8,275 nucleotides of DNA from an uncultured Prosthecobacter sp. (GTDB lineage Bacteria; Verrucomicrobiota; Verrucomicrobiia; Verrucomicrobiales; Verrucomicrobiaceae). Position 1 is the stretch's first letter; the number at the start of each line of letters is the position of its first letter. A program made the translations under genes and the position numbers. The stretch lies in assembly GCA_937941745.1 (NCBI GenBank), contig CALDGV010000568.1:1-8275 (forward strand), given 5' to 3'. Positions 1 through 6,677 of the stretch are shown piece by piece. The notes beneath the pieces are model-generated. The model did no database searches and had not been told where the DNA came from. It worked only from the letters and a program-made list of their open reading frames with translations.

Positions 1-1
1 C

Positions 2-598
2 CTGCTGCAGCATGGGAAGCCGCAGCATCGCCGCCTCGTGGATTTTCTGCGCAGCAGCGGCTCCGTGCTGGATGCCTTCAGGGCGCTGCGCGGCATCTTT
101 TCCCAGTCGGAGGCCGCCGCGCTTACACGCTGGATTGCCGGAGTGGATTCTTCTGGGGCCGATGATGCAGCGGTCCCCGGTGCCAAATGCCCTGAAGGGG
201 ATGCGCTGGACCAGGTCAGCAGGCTGGAGATCAGCCGCTACATGCGTAACCAGCTTCTTCGTGACAGTGATGTCATGAGCATGGCCCACAGCCTGGAGCT
301 GCGTGTGCCGTTTGTGGACCAGCGTCTGATCGAGGTGGTGACCTCCATTCCCGCCGGCCTCCGCTTCCGCCCCAACAAGGGCCTGCTGACCCGCGCCGTG
401 CCCGAGGTGCCGGAATGGGTGGTGAATCAGAAAAAGCGCGGCTTTCTCTTTCCCTATCAGAAGTGGCTGAACAGCCGATGGGGGGCCGTTTTGGATGCCA
501 CCGCAGCAGACGCCCCGGTGCGGATGCCTCAGTGGTATCAAAAATGGAGCGTCTATGTGCTGCGGCACTGCCTGCAGAGCCTGGAGATCACGGCATGA
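2..598 (+). CDS. asnB: Asparagine synthase-type amidotransferase, C-terminal part (5' end outside window)
   Basis: This is the last 198 residues of a glutamine-dependent asparagine synthetase family protein, open to the left edge of the window. The recognisable part is the block at about nt 255-330, with MSMAHSLE followed by RVPFVDQRL. This is the conserved segment of the AsnB synthetase domain that lines the acyl-adenylate site. A conserved NKGLLTRAV stretch and a KKRGF motif follow. The N-terminal glutaminase domain and the SGGxDS ATP-pyrophosphatase loop must lie upstream. Family members normally run to about 600-650 residues, so roughly the last third is seen. AsnB makes asparagine from aspartate, but paralogues inside polysaccharide clusters are often thought to amidate sugar acids or other carboxylates. 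Its position as first visible gene of a glycosyltransferase operon favours that second role, though this is inference. The stop overlaps the next start (ATGA). Confidence 0.93.
   Translation: MLQHGKPQHRRLVDFLRSSGSVLDAFRALRGIFSQSEAAALTRWIAGVDSSGADDAAVPGAKCPEGDALDQVSRLEISRYMRNQLLRDSDVMSMAHSLELRVPFVDQRLIEVVTSIPAGLRFRPNKGLLTRAVPEVPEWVVNQKKRGFLFPYQKWLNSRWGAVLDATAADAPVRMPQWYQKWSVYVLRHCLQSLEITA
583..586 (+). promoter_or_regulatory. Shine-Dalgarno site for the GT4 gene
   Basis: GGAG lies 8 bases before the ATG at 595, inside the end of the AsnB-like gene. It is the only convincing Shine-Dalgarno sequence I see before any start in this window. It supports ATG 595 over in-frame codons further upstream in the AsnB-like reading region. 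Confidence 0.6.
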
Positions 599-1782
599 AG
601 GTTCTGCATGTCATCCCCTCCCTCTCACCCAGGCATGGTGGCCCCAGCCTGGCCCTGCCGGCCATGGCTTCCAGTCTCGTCCGAGCCGGCGTTCAGGTGG
701 ATGTGGTCACCACCGATGACGATGGGCCGGGCTGCAGGCTGCCAGATGCTGGCTCAGGTGCATGGACTTCCAGGGATGGCTGGCGCGTCCGCTTTTTCCC
801 CAAGCAGACAGAGTTCTACAAAGTGTCCCTGCCGCTGTTGTTCTGGCTCCTGCGTCACGTCCGGGATTATGACGTGGTGCATGTGCACGCGGTTTTCTCC
901 TTCTCCACGCTGGCGGCCGGCTGGGCGGCCAGGCTGGCCGGGGTTCCCTTCATCATCCGCCCCTTGGGCACGTTGAACGTCTGGGGCATGAAAAACCGGC
1001 GCCGCTGGTTGAAAGGCGCCTCTTTCCGCTTGCTGGACCGCCCCATACTAAACGCCGCAGCCGCCATCCACTGCACCAGCGATCAGGAGGCGGGCGAGGT
1101 GAGCCGCCTCGGCCTTTGCAGTCCGGCCGTGGTGCTGCCGCTGGGATTTGAGACTGGCGGGTTCCATGCCCTGCCATCCAGGCAGGAAATGGAGTCAAGA
1201 TGGCCGGCGATGTACGGCCGGGAAGTGCTGCTCTTCCTCTCACGCCTGGATGAAAAAAAAGGTGTCGAGTGCCTGATCGACGCCTTTGCAAAGATCCGTG
1301 CCGCCTTTCCGCAGAGCGTGCTCATGCTGGCCGGCGGAGGTGCCCCTGAATATGTCGGAGCCTTGAAGCAGCGTGCGGCCTCGCTGGGGGATTCCGTCAT
1401 CTGGGCCGGTCATGTGGAAGGGGATGTCAAGCTCGCCTTGCTCGGTGGAGCAGACGTCTTCATGCTGCCATCACGCTCGGAGAACTTTGGCATTGCCCTG
1501 CTCGAAGCCATGGCTTCCGGACTTCCCTGCGTCACGACGCCGGGTGTCGCGCTTGCCCATGACGAAGGCTGCCGGGAGGCGCTGGTCGTGACGCCAGTCG
1601 ATGATGCGGCCGCCCTGGCGGAGGCTTGCATGGATCTTTTGGGCAGCCTGTCACGGCGTGAGGCGCTCTCCCGGCAGGCCCGGCAGGCCGCGCAGGCTTT
1701 TTCCAGTGAAGTAATGGCATCACGGCTGCGTGACCTGTATCAGCGTTTCATCCCATCCAGCAGCTCCCCACCCCCACCATGA
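595..1782 (+). CDS. GT4 family glycosyltransferase
   Basis: A 395-residue GT-B fold glycosyltransferase of family GT4 (glycosyl transferase 1 superfamily), expected to move a sugar from a nucleotide donor onto a lipid-linked or growing glycan at the inner face of the cytoplasmic membrane. The N-terminal acceptor domain opens with MKVLHVIPSLSPRHGGPS, the usual first beta strand and Gly-rich loop, and has VVHVHAVFS near residue 94. The donor domain begins near residue 210 with FLSRLDEKKGVECLIDAF. It carries the EX7E signature at residues 296-304 (E296, E304) in SENFGIALLEAMASG. The length is typical. The open frame extends upstream to about 415, but family homology and a GGAG site support ATG 595. 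The C-terminus is a short SSSSPPPP tail just before the ATGA overlap with the methyltransferase gene. Donor and acceptor cannot be told from sequence. Confidence 0.93.
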   Translation: MKVLHVIPSLSPRHGGPSLALPAMASSLVRAGVQVDVVTTDDDGPGCRLPDAGSGAWTSRDGWRVRFFPKQTEFYKVSLPLLFWLLRHVRDYDVVHVHAVFSFSTLAAGWAARLAGVPFIIRPLGTLNVWGMKNRRRWLKGASFRLLDRPILNAAAAIHCTSDQEAGEVSRLGLCSPAVVLPLGFETGGFHALPSRQEMESRWPAMYGREVLLFLSRLDEKKGVECLIDAFAKIRAAFPQSVLMLAGGGAPEYVGALKQRAASLGDSVIWAGHVEGDVKLALLGGADVFMLPSRSENFGIALLEAMASGLPCVTTPGVALAHDEGCREALVVTPVDDAAALAEACMDLLGSLSRREALSRQARQAAQAFSSEVMASRLRDLYQRFIPSSSSPPPP

Positions 1783-2411
1783 GCGCACCTGTTTCCGACT
1801 ATCGTTTTCATGACGACGGCGCATCCCACATGCACCGGCATTTCATGCCGCATGTCTTTGAGCTTGCCGGCGGCCTGCGTCCAGGCCTGCGCGTGCTCGA
1901 TGTCGGCTGCGGCAATGGCTACACCTGCGGCATGTTTCAGGAAAAAGGCTGCGACGTGACCGGCATCGACATGAGCGAGACGGGCATTGGAATCGCCAGG
2001 AAGGCGCACCCAGGAGTGCGATTCGAGGTGCTCGGAGCAGATGACCATGTCCTGGAAAACCTGGGAACCGGGCCTTTCGACCTCGTAGTCAGCACCGAAG
2101 TGGTCGAGCATCTCTACGACCCTCGTGCCTACGTCCGTGGGGTGTTCAAGGCCTTGAAGCCCGGCGGCAGGTTCATCTGCACCACGCCCTACCACGGCTA
2201 CTGGAAAAACCTGCTGATCTCGCTCACGAACGGCTGGGACAGACACTGGACACCTTTGTGGGATGGCGGGCATATCAAGCTGTGGAGCCCTAAAACCCTG
2301 CGTTTTCTGCTCGAAGAGGCGGGCTTTACCAACTTCCAGTTTCGTGGAGCCGGCAGGCTGCCCTGGCTCTGGATGACGATGATTGTGAGCGTTGATAAAC
2401 CCAGCTCATGA
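1779..2411 (+). CDS. Class I SAM-dependent methyltransferase
   Basis: A 210-residue methyltransferase with the Rossmann-like SAM-binding core of the Methyltransf_11/23 (UbiG-like) group. Motif I is VLDVGCGNG at residues 39-47. The acidic residue ending strand 2 is D64 in GID, binding the SAM ribose. Motif III-like STEVVEHLYDP sits at 105-115, and KALKPGGRF at 124-132. The protein is soluble with no signal peptide. The start is fixed by the ATGA overlap with the GT4 stop and by the length of the N-terminus. No Shine-Dalgarno sequence precedes it, so it probably depends on coupling to the upstream gene. Lying between glycosyltransferases, it may methylate a sugar or cap the growing chain, as methyltransferases in O-antigen and exopolysaccharide loci do. 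The substrate is unknown, and a role in lipid or quinone methylation cannot be excluded. Confidence 0.9.
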   Translation: MSAPVSDYRFHDDGASHMHRHFMPHVFELAGGLRPGLRVLDVGCGNGYTCGMFQEKGCDVTGIDMSETGIGIARKAHPGVRFEVLGADDHVLENLGTGPFDLVVSTEVVEHLYDPRAYVRGVFKALKPGGRFICTTPYHGYWKNLLISLTNGWDRHWTPLWDGGHIKLWSPKTLRFLLEEAGFTNFQFRGAGRLPWLWMTMIVSVDKPSS

Positions 2412-3169
2412 ATCTGGCTGACATCACTCCCCTCATTCTGACCTGGAATGAGGCGCCCAATCTGGAGCGCGCTTTGGCCCGCCTTAGCTGGGCAGCGGAG
2501 GTGGTCGTGCTCGACAGCGGTAGCACGGATGCCACCGCTGCAATCGCCGCACAGTTTCCGAATGTCCGCTTTGTACATCGGGCTTTCGATGATCACACGA
2601 CTCAGTGGAATCATGGCATTGATGCCACGAACACGTCCTGGGTGCTTGCGTTGGATGCCGATTATGTTCTCGGGCCAGGCTTTGAGCATGAGCTGGCTGC
2701 TCTCGAGGCGGCTGCATGCGCTTATGAGGCATGTTTCCGCTACCTCGTTTTTGGCCGAGCTCTGCGTGGCAGCCTCTATCCGCCGCGTGCAGTGCTTTTT
2801 CAGAAAAGCCGCTGCTGCTACCGGCAGGACGGGCACACGCAACTGCTGCAGGTTCCAGGTGTGCCGGGACGGTTGAAAAGCTGGATCGACCACGATGACC
2901 GGAAGCCGCTGACGCGTTGGATAGCCTCACAGGACAAGTACGCTGTGCTTGAGGCTGAGAAATTGATCGCGGCAGACGCTGCTTCGCTGCGACTGCAGGA
3001 CCGTCTCCGGCTCACTGGCTGGGCGGCAGTGCCAGCCTGCTTGGTGTTTACCCTGCTTGTCAAAGGAACGCTCTGGGATGGCTGGCGCGGCTGGTATTAT
3101 ACCCTGCAGCGGGTGTTTGCTGAAATCCTTCTGGCGCTTCGCCTGCTCGAAAAACGTCTCGGATCATGA
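2408..3169 (+). CDS. GT2 family glycosyltransferase, WaaE/KdtX-like
   Basis: A 253-residue GT-A fold family 2 glycosyltransferase. The N-terminus has LTWNEAPNLERAL (residues 11-23), then VVVLDSGSTDAT (32-43), which holds the nucleotide, and LALDADYVL (80-88) with the metal-binding DxD at D83-D85. This set of motifs, followed by a YPPR segment and conserved histidines (H143, H162), is that of the WaaE/KdtX group, which adds sugars to lipopolysaccharide core in proteobacteria. The last 50 residues are hydrophobic and tryptophan-rich (about 205-245), which suggests membrane association rather than a clean transmembrane helix. It overlaps both neighbours by ATGA and has no Shine-Dalgarno sequence. 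The sugar and acceptor are not readable from sequence; a core-oligosaccharide or exopolysaccharide role is inferred from family and operon. Confidence 0.9.
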   Translation: MNLADITPLILTWNEAPNLERALARLSWAAEVVVLDSGSTDATAAIAAQFPNVRFVHRAFDDHTTQWNHGIDATNTSWVLALDADYVLGPGFEHELAALEAAACAYEACFRYLVFGRALRGSLYPPRAVLFQKSRCCYRQDGHTQLLQVPGVPGRLKSWIDHDDRKPLTRWIASQDKYAVLEAEKLIAADAASLRLQDRLRLTGWAAVPACLVFTLLVKGTLWDGWRGWYYTLQRVFAEILLALRLLEKRLGS

Positions 3170-3927
3170 TCACGAAGACCGACATTCACCTCGTCATCCC
3201 CTGCTTTCAGGAGAGCCGCCGCATCCTGGCTTTCCTGCCGGAGCTGTGCCGGGAGATGACCGCTCTTGGCGGTGTCCAGATCCAGGTCGTAGATGACGGC
3301 TCAGGTCCGAAGGAGGCCGCGCAGATGAGCGGCATTCTGGATGGGCTGCGGATGGATTTTTCCTGTCTTCTTCCCCTCAAAGTCCTGCCAGACAACCACG
3401 GCAAGGGTGGAGCCGTCTATGCAGGCTGGTCGGAATCAGGAGGAGCTGCATGGCTTGCTTTTGTGGATGCAGACGGATCCTGCTCGGCAGCTGAGGTCGC
3501 CAGGCTGCTGCGGGTTGTACGCAGTTGTCCCTCAGGTTTGCAGCAGGCCTGGTTTGCCTCCCGCATCAAGATGCTTGGGCGGCGGGTCGAGCGGCTTTTG
3601 AAGCGGCATTTGCTAGGTCGTGTGTATGCGACCCTCGTTTCGGAGATGCTCGAGGTGCCTGTGTATGATTCGCAGTGCGGTCTGAAAGTCGTTCCCAGAG
3701 CTGTTTTCGAGCAGATCGCCGGGCAGTTGGAGGTTCAGGGCTTTGCCTTCGATGTGGAACTGATGGCAGCTCTGCTGGATGCAGGCTGTGAAGTGGTCGA
3801 AGTGCCGATCGACTGGCATGAAGTGCCTGGCGGCAAGGTGCGGCTTCTGCATGACTCCTGGCGCATGGCACTCGATGTCTGGCGGATTCGGAAACGGCGC
3901 GCTCTCTGGCGCAGATCCGCCCGCTGA
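3166..3927 (+). CDS. GT2 family glycosyltransferase, polyprenyl-phosphate sugar synthase-like
   Basis: A 253-residue family 2 glycosyltransferase of the dolichyl-phosphate glucose/mannose synthase type. Visible motifs are LVIPCFQES (9-17), VVDDGSGP (41-48), a Gly/Lys-rich HGKGGAVYAGW loop (78-88), FVDADGS (99-105) with the DxD at D101-D103, YDSQCGLKVVPR (167-178), and FAFDVELM (193-200). The last two blocks are characteristic of the DPM/DPG synthase subgroup, which loads a sugar from a nucleotide donor onto a polyprenyl phosphate. There is no C-terminal transmembrane pair, so it resembles the soluble, membrane-peripheral forms. A very basic tail (KRRALWRRSAR) could bind the membrane surface. 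It is the last gene before a strong terminator. It starts within the previous stop codon. Function as a lipid-linked sugar donor synthase is likely but not certain. Confidence 0.9.
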   Translation: MITKTDIHLVIPCFQESRRILAFLPELCREMTALGGVQIQVVDDGSGPKEAAQMSGILDGLRMDFSCLLPLKVLPDNHGKGGAVYAGWSESGGAAWLAFVDADGSCSAAEVARLLRVVRSCPSGLQQAWFASRIKMLGRRVERLLKRHLLGRVYATLVSEMLEVPVYDSQCGLKVVPRAVFEQIAGQLEVQGFAFDVELMAALLDAGCEVVEVPIDWHEVPGGKVRLLHDSWRMALDVWRIRKRRALWRRSAR

Positions 3928-3944
3928 GCGGGGGAGATTGCGGC

Positions 3945-3972
3945 TTGCTTTCAGAGGCGGGATTTCAATAAT
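3945..3972 (+). promoter_or_regulatory. Possible promoter of the epimerase gene, nested in the terminator
   Basis: A -35-like TTGCTT (3945-3950) is followed after 16 bases by AATAAT (3967-3972), a 5/6 match to the -10 consensus. The -10 would occupy the terminator loop and the top of its 3' arm, with transcription starting near 3979 and leaving a leader of about 30 bases before ATG 4011. The -35 matches only 3/6. It is proposed because there is no room for a promoter between the terminator tail and the gene. Confidence 0.3.
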
Positions 3973-3986
3973 CCCGCCTCTTTTTG
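3953..3986 (+). terminator. Rho-independent terminator of the polysaccharide operon
   Basis: A perfect 12-bp stem, AGAGGCGGGATT (3953-3964) with AATCCCGCCTCT (3970-3981), has a 5-base loop TCAAT and is followed directly by TTTTGTTTT. It lies 25 bases past the stop of the last glycosyltransferase gene. A small CCCGC/GCGGG hairpin with the stop codon TGA as its loop (3920-3932) precedes it. The stem-plus-T-run form is that of a strong intrinsic terminator on the + strand. Confidence 0.93.
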
Positions 3987-4010
3987 TTTTCTCCCAAGTT
4001 CTTCATTTTC

Positions 4011-5000
4011 ATGGAAAAAGACCAACTCATCAGTGTCTGCGGAGCAGGCGGTTTCATCGGCGGTGCTCTTGTGGCGGACCTGAGAGCCCAAGGCTGCACA
4101 CGTATCCGTGCCGTGGATCAGAAGCCGGTGGATCAATGGTACCAAAGGTTTGATGATGTGGAGAATCTGGTTCTCGATCTTCAGTTGAAAGAAGCCTGCC
4201 ATCAGGCTGTGCAGGGAGCTCACACGGTTTACAACCTGGCGGCAGACATGGGCGGCATGGGCTTTATTGAGAACAACAAGGCTCTCTGCATGCTCAGCGT
4301 GCTGATCAACACCCATCTCTGCATGGCAGCCCGGGACAATGGCGTGGAGCGTTTCTTCTATGCTTCAAGCGCCTGCGTGTACAATGGCGACAAGCAGAAG
4401 GTCTATGCAGTGGCTCCGCTGAAGGAGGAGGATGCTTATCCGGCGTTGCCTGAGGATGGGTATGGCTGGGAAAAGCTTTTTTCAGAGCGCATGTGCCGTC
4501 ATTTCCGGGAGGACTTTGGCCTCAAGACAAGGGTTGCACGCTATCACAATGTGTACGGTCCTTATGGCACCTGGGACGGGGGGCGTGAAAAGGCGCCTGC
4601 GGCGGTATGCCGGAAGGTTGCGCAGGCCAAGCTGAGCGGCAGGCATGAAATCGACATCTGGGGCACGGGTGAACAAACCCGCAGCTTCATGTACATCACG
4701 GATTGCGTGCAAGGCACCCAGATGCTGACGCACAGCGATTTTGTCGAGCCGATCAACATTGGCAGCGCTGAGATGGTCAGCATCAATCAGCTGGTGGACA
4801 TCGTGGAGGAAATTGCGGGGGTGAAGCTCCAGCGCAGCTACAAGCTCGATGCCCCCAAGGGCGTGAACGGGCGCAGCAGCGACAACACCCTCATCAAGGA
4901 AGTCTTTGGCTGGGAACCCAGCACCCGCCTGCGTGACGGCATGGAAAAGACCTATGCCTGGATCTACGATGAGATTGTGAAAGGCCGTAAGTCCTTGTGA
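4011..5000 (+). CDS. gme: GDP-mannose 3,5-epimerase-like NAD-dependent epimerase
   Basis: A 329-residue extended short-chain dehydrogenase/epimerase. The NAD-binding motif is GAGGFIGGAL at residues 11-20. Several blocks recall plant GDP-mannose 3,5-epimerase: NLAADMGGMGFIENN (75-89), FFYASSACVY (115-124), DGYGWEK (149-155), YHNVYGPYGTWDGGREKAPAA (start 178), and GTGEQTRSFMYI (218-229). The GME catalytic set is present: C122 as the epimerising cysteine, Y151 and K155 as the SDR pair, and K194 in REKAPAA. GME converts GDP-D-mannose to GDP-L-galactose, with GDP-L-gulose as side product, by transient oxidation at C4. In plants this feeds ascorbate; here, beside a glycosyltransferase operon, it more likely supplies an L-sugar for a surface glycan. 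ATG 4011 is chosen because the in-frame TTG at 3984 lies in the terminator T-run. There is no Shine-Dalgarno sequence. Confidence 0.85.
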   Translation: MEKDQLISVCGAGGFIGGALVADLRAQGCTRIRAVDQKPVDQWYQRFDDVENLVLDLQLKEACHQAVQGAHTVYNLAADMGGMGFIENNKALCMLSVLINTHLCMAARDNGVERFFYASSACVYNGDKQKVYAVAPLKEEDAYPALPEDGYGWEKLFSERMCRHFREDFGLKTRVARYHNVYGPYGTWDGGREKAPAAVCRKVAQAKLSGRHEIDIWGTGEQTRSFMYITDCVQGTQMLTHSDFVEPINIGSAEMVSINQLVDIVEEIAGVKLQRSYKLDAPKGVNGRSSDNTLIKEVFGWEPSTRLRDGMEKTYAWIYDEIVKGRKSL

Positions 5001-5043
5001 TCCTGGGCGAACGTGGGCTGCGGCCTGTTTTGCGGACCACCGG

Positions 5044-5108
5044 CTTGAACAGGGTGGGCGGTGCCGGTCGTGGCGGGAGCACGATTTTTGCCCTGTTCCT
5101 CGTTCAAG
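5044..5108. repeat. Two overlapping inverted repeats before the protease gene
   Basis: GAACAGGG (5047-5054) is the reverse complement of CCCTGTTC (5091-5098), and CTTGAAC (5044-5050) is the reverse complement of GTTCAAG (5102-5108). The two pairings share GAAC at 5047-5050, so only one can form fully at a time. They fill most of the 112-base gap between the epimerase and protease genes. They could be alternative RNA stems or a spaced operator; nothing in the sequence decides which. Confidence 0.4.
5068..5089 (+). terminator. Weak terminator-like hairpin after the epimerase gene
   Basis: TCGTG (5068-5072) pairs with CACGA (5080-5084) across a 7-base loop and is followed at once by five T residues (5085-5089). 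The stem is only 5 bp, so termination would be partial at best. The hairpin lies inside the larger inverted-repeat region, so it may compete with those pairings. No good promoter is visible between it and the protease start. Confidence 0.35.
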
Positions 5109-5112
5109 ATTC

Positions 5113-6594
5113 ATGCACACTCGGCCCATGCGTTGCCTCTTGGTTTTTTGTCTCGGTCTGCTGGCTTGCTCAGCTCTCCATGCTGCCAGCCCTGCCGTTT
5201 CGCCTGCGCCCGGTTTGAAGCTCTCCCTGCCGAAGGCTCCTGGCGCGCAGGAGGATGCCCCTCCTTCCAAACCTGCACCGCCAAAGCCTGCCGAGGCGGC
5301 TGCCAAGCCGCCGTCGGATGATGCTTATCGGCAGATGGAGCTGCTTACCCGCGCCATGGAGACCATCAGGCAGGGTTATGTGAATGAGTCCCAGGTGACC
5401 TATGAGCAGCTTGTCGAAGGAGCCCTGGAGGGGATGCTGCGCAAGCTCGACCCGCACTGTGAATACATGGGCAGGAGCCTCTTTGAGGACATGCAGCGGG
5501 AGCAGGCTGACGAATCTGAAGGCGTGGGCATCAGTGTTGCTCTTCGTGAAGGCACATTGACCATCGTGAGTGTGAGAGAGGATGGCCCTGCGGCCCGGGC
5601 CGGCGTCCTCTCCGGTGATCAGATGGTGCGAATCAATGAAGTGCTGACGGACAGCGTCGGTGTCGCTGAGGCCATCCAGCTCCTAAGTGGCAAGGCTGGA
5701 GAGTCATTGAAGCTCACCGTCCGCCGTCCTGGCACCCGGCAATTCCTCGAGTTCACCCTGACTCGTGAGACATTGAACGAAACCTCGGTGCATGACGCCC
5801 TGCTTTTTACCCCCAAGCTGGCAGGCGACCACAAGATTGGCTATGTGCGCGTTTCCCAGTTCACTCAGTCAACAGCCAGAGACCTGGCCGCGGCGTTGAA
5901 CAGCCTGGAAAAGCAGGGAATGAGGGCCCTTGTGCTCGACTTGCGAAACAACCCCGGAGGACTTCTCGACAGTGCGGTCGCGGTTTGTGGGGAGTTTCTG
6001 CCGGAGGGGACCGTGGTGGTGACGACCGAAGGGCGCATCGCTTCGCAAAATCCGCCTCCTTATCGCACGCCTTCTCGTGAAGGCAGCGAGCCCAGGCTCT
6101 ATCCAGTGGCTGTTCTGATCAATCACGGCAGCGCCAGCGCCGCAGAAATCACGGCAGGTGCCCTCCAGGATCTCAAGCGGGCCATTGTGGTGGGAACCAC
6201 GAGTTTTGGAAAAGGGAGCGTGCAGAGCATCATCCCGATGAAAAATGGAGCTGCGATGCGGCTCACCATCGCCAAATACTACACCCCCAGCCACAAGACA
6301 ATTCACGAGCAGGGAGTGCAGCCCAACATTGTTTCCGCTCTGACACCCGAAGAAGAGATTCGCGTGGCAAAATGGCGTTCAAATCATGGAACAGGCGAGG
6401 CAGCTGCCATTGAGCTGGCCAATCTGGGCGACAAGCAGGTTGAGAGGGCGGTGGATGTCCTCAAGGGAGCCCTGATTTTCGATTCTTTCCGTCAAGTGCA
6501 GGAGCCTGCAAAGGCTGCTCCCTCGAAGCTGGCGCCGCTTGAGGTTCCCAAAGCCCTGCCTGCTCCGGCTTCCAAGGATGGCAAGCCCGAATAA
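5113..6594 (+). CDS. Carboxyl-terminal processing protease, S41 family (CtpA/Prc-like)
   Basis: A 493-residue exported serine protease of peptidase family S41A, which trims or degrades envelope proteins outside the cytoplasm. An N-terminal hydrophobic segment (about 8-24) is a signal sequence. Cleavage could follow A24 (ALHA), or C19 in LLAC could be a poor lipobox. A Pro/Ala/Lys-rich linker runs to about residue 68. A PDZ domain follows at about 136-207 (GVGISVALREG to LTVRRPG). The protease core is at about 240-405, with LDLRNNPGGLLDSAV, the nucleophile S342 in GSASAAEI, and the general base K367 with Q371 in FGKGSVQ. The Ser-Lys spacing of 25 matches the family. The tail is again Pro/Ala/Lys-rich. 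ATG 5113 or ATG 5128 could be the start; neither has a Shine-Dalgarno sequence. The target proteins are unknown. Confidence 0.94.
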   Translation: MHTRPMRCLLVFCLGLLACSALHAASPAVSPAPGLKLSLPKAPGAQEDAPPSKPAPPKPAEAAAKPPSDDAYRQMELLTRAMETIRQGYVNESQVTYEQLVEGALEGMLRKLDPHCEYMGRSLFEDMQREQADESEGVGISVALREGTLTIVSVREDGPAARAGVLSGDQMVRINEVLTDSVGVAEAIQLLSGKAGESLKLTVRRPGTRQFLEFTLTRETLNETSVHDALLFTPKLAGDHKIGYVRVSQFTQSTARDLAAALNSLEKQGMRALVLDLRNNPGGLLDSAVAVCGEFLPEGTVVVTTEGRIASQNPPPYRTPSREGSEPRLYPVAVLINHGSASAAEITAGALQDLKRAIVVGTTSFGKGSVQSIIPMKNGAAMRLTIAKYYTPSHKTIHEQGVQPNIVSALTPEEEIRVAKWRSNHGTGEAAAIELANLGDKQVERAVDVLKGALIFDSFRQVQEPAKAAPSKLAPLEVPKALPAPASKDGKPE

Positions 6595-6677
6595 GGCTGG
6601 GCGGCTGTGACTGCCGCGTTGCCGTTGTCATCCCGGGAGTTGCTTGAGTTCATGCGGGGCAGTGGTTGTATGTCGGG

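Noticed and set aside
415..594. Upstream extension of the GT4 gene inside the AsnB-like gene
   Set aside because: The extra residues do not resemble a GT4 N-terminus, whereas MKVLHVIPSL at 595 does, with a GGAG site and an ATGA overlap.
2198..2893. 231-codon - strand open frame opposite the methyltransferase and GT2 genes
   Set aside because: No family resemblance, and the + strand genes there carry clear catalytic motifs in phase.
2408..3927. The two adjacent GT2 genes as a tandem duplication (both 253 residues)
   Set aside because: Their motifs place them in different GT2 subgroups (WaaE-like and DPM-like) and the sequences do not line up outside the shared fold; the equal length is coincidence.
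3984..4010. TTG start for the epimerase
   Set aside because: It lies in the T-run of the terminator, and the NAD-binding motif is at the expected distance from ATG 4011.
4482..5306. Long - strand open frame of 274 codons across the epimerase/protease junction
   Set aside because: It is antisense to two well-supported genes, has low-complexity Ala/Gly/Arg composition and shows no recognisable domain. Long antisense frames are common in GC-rich DNA.
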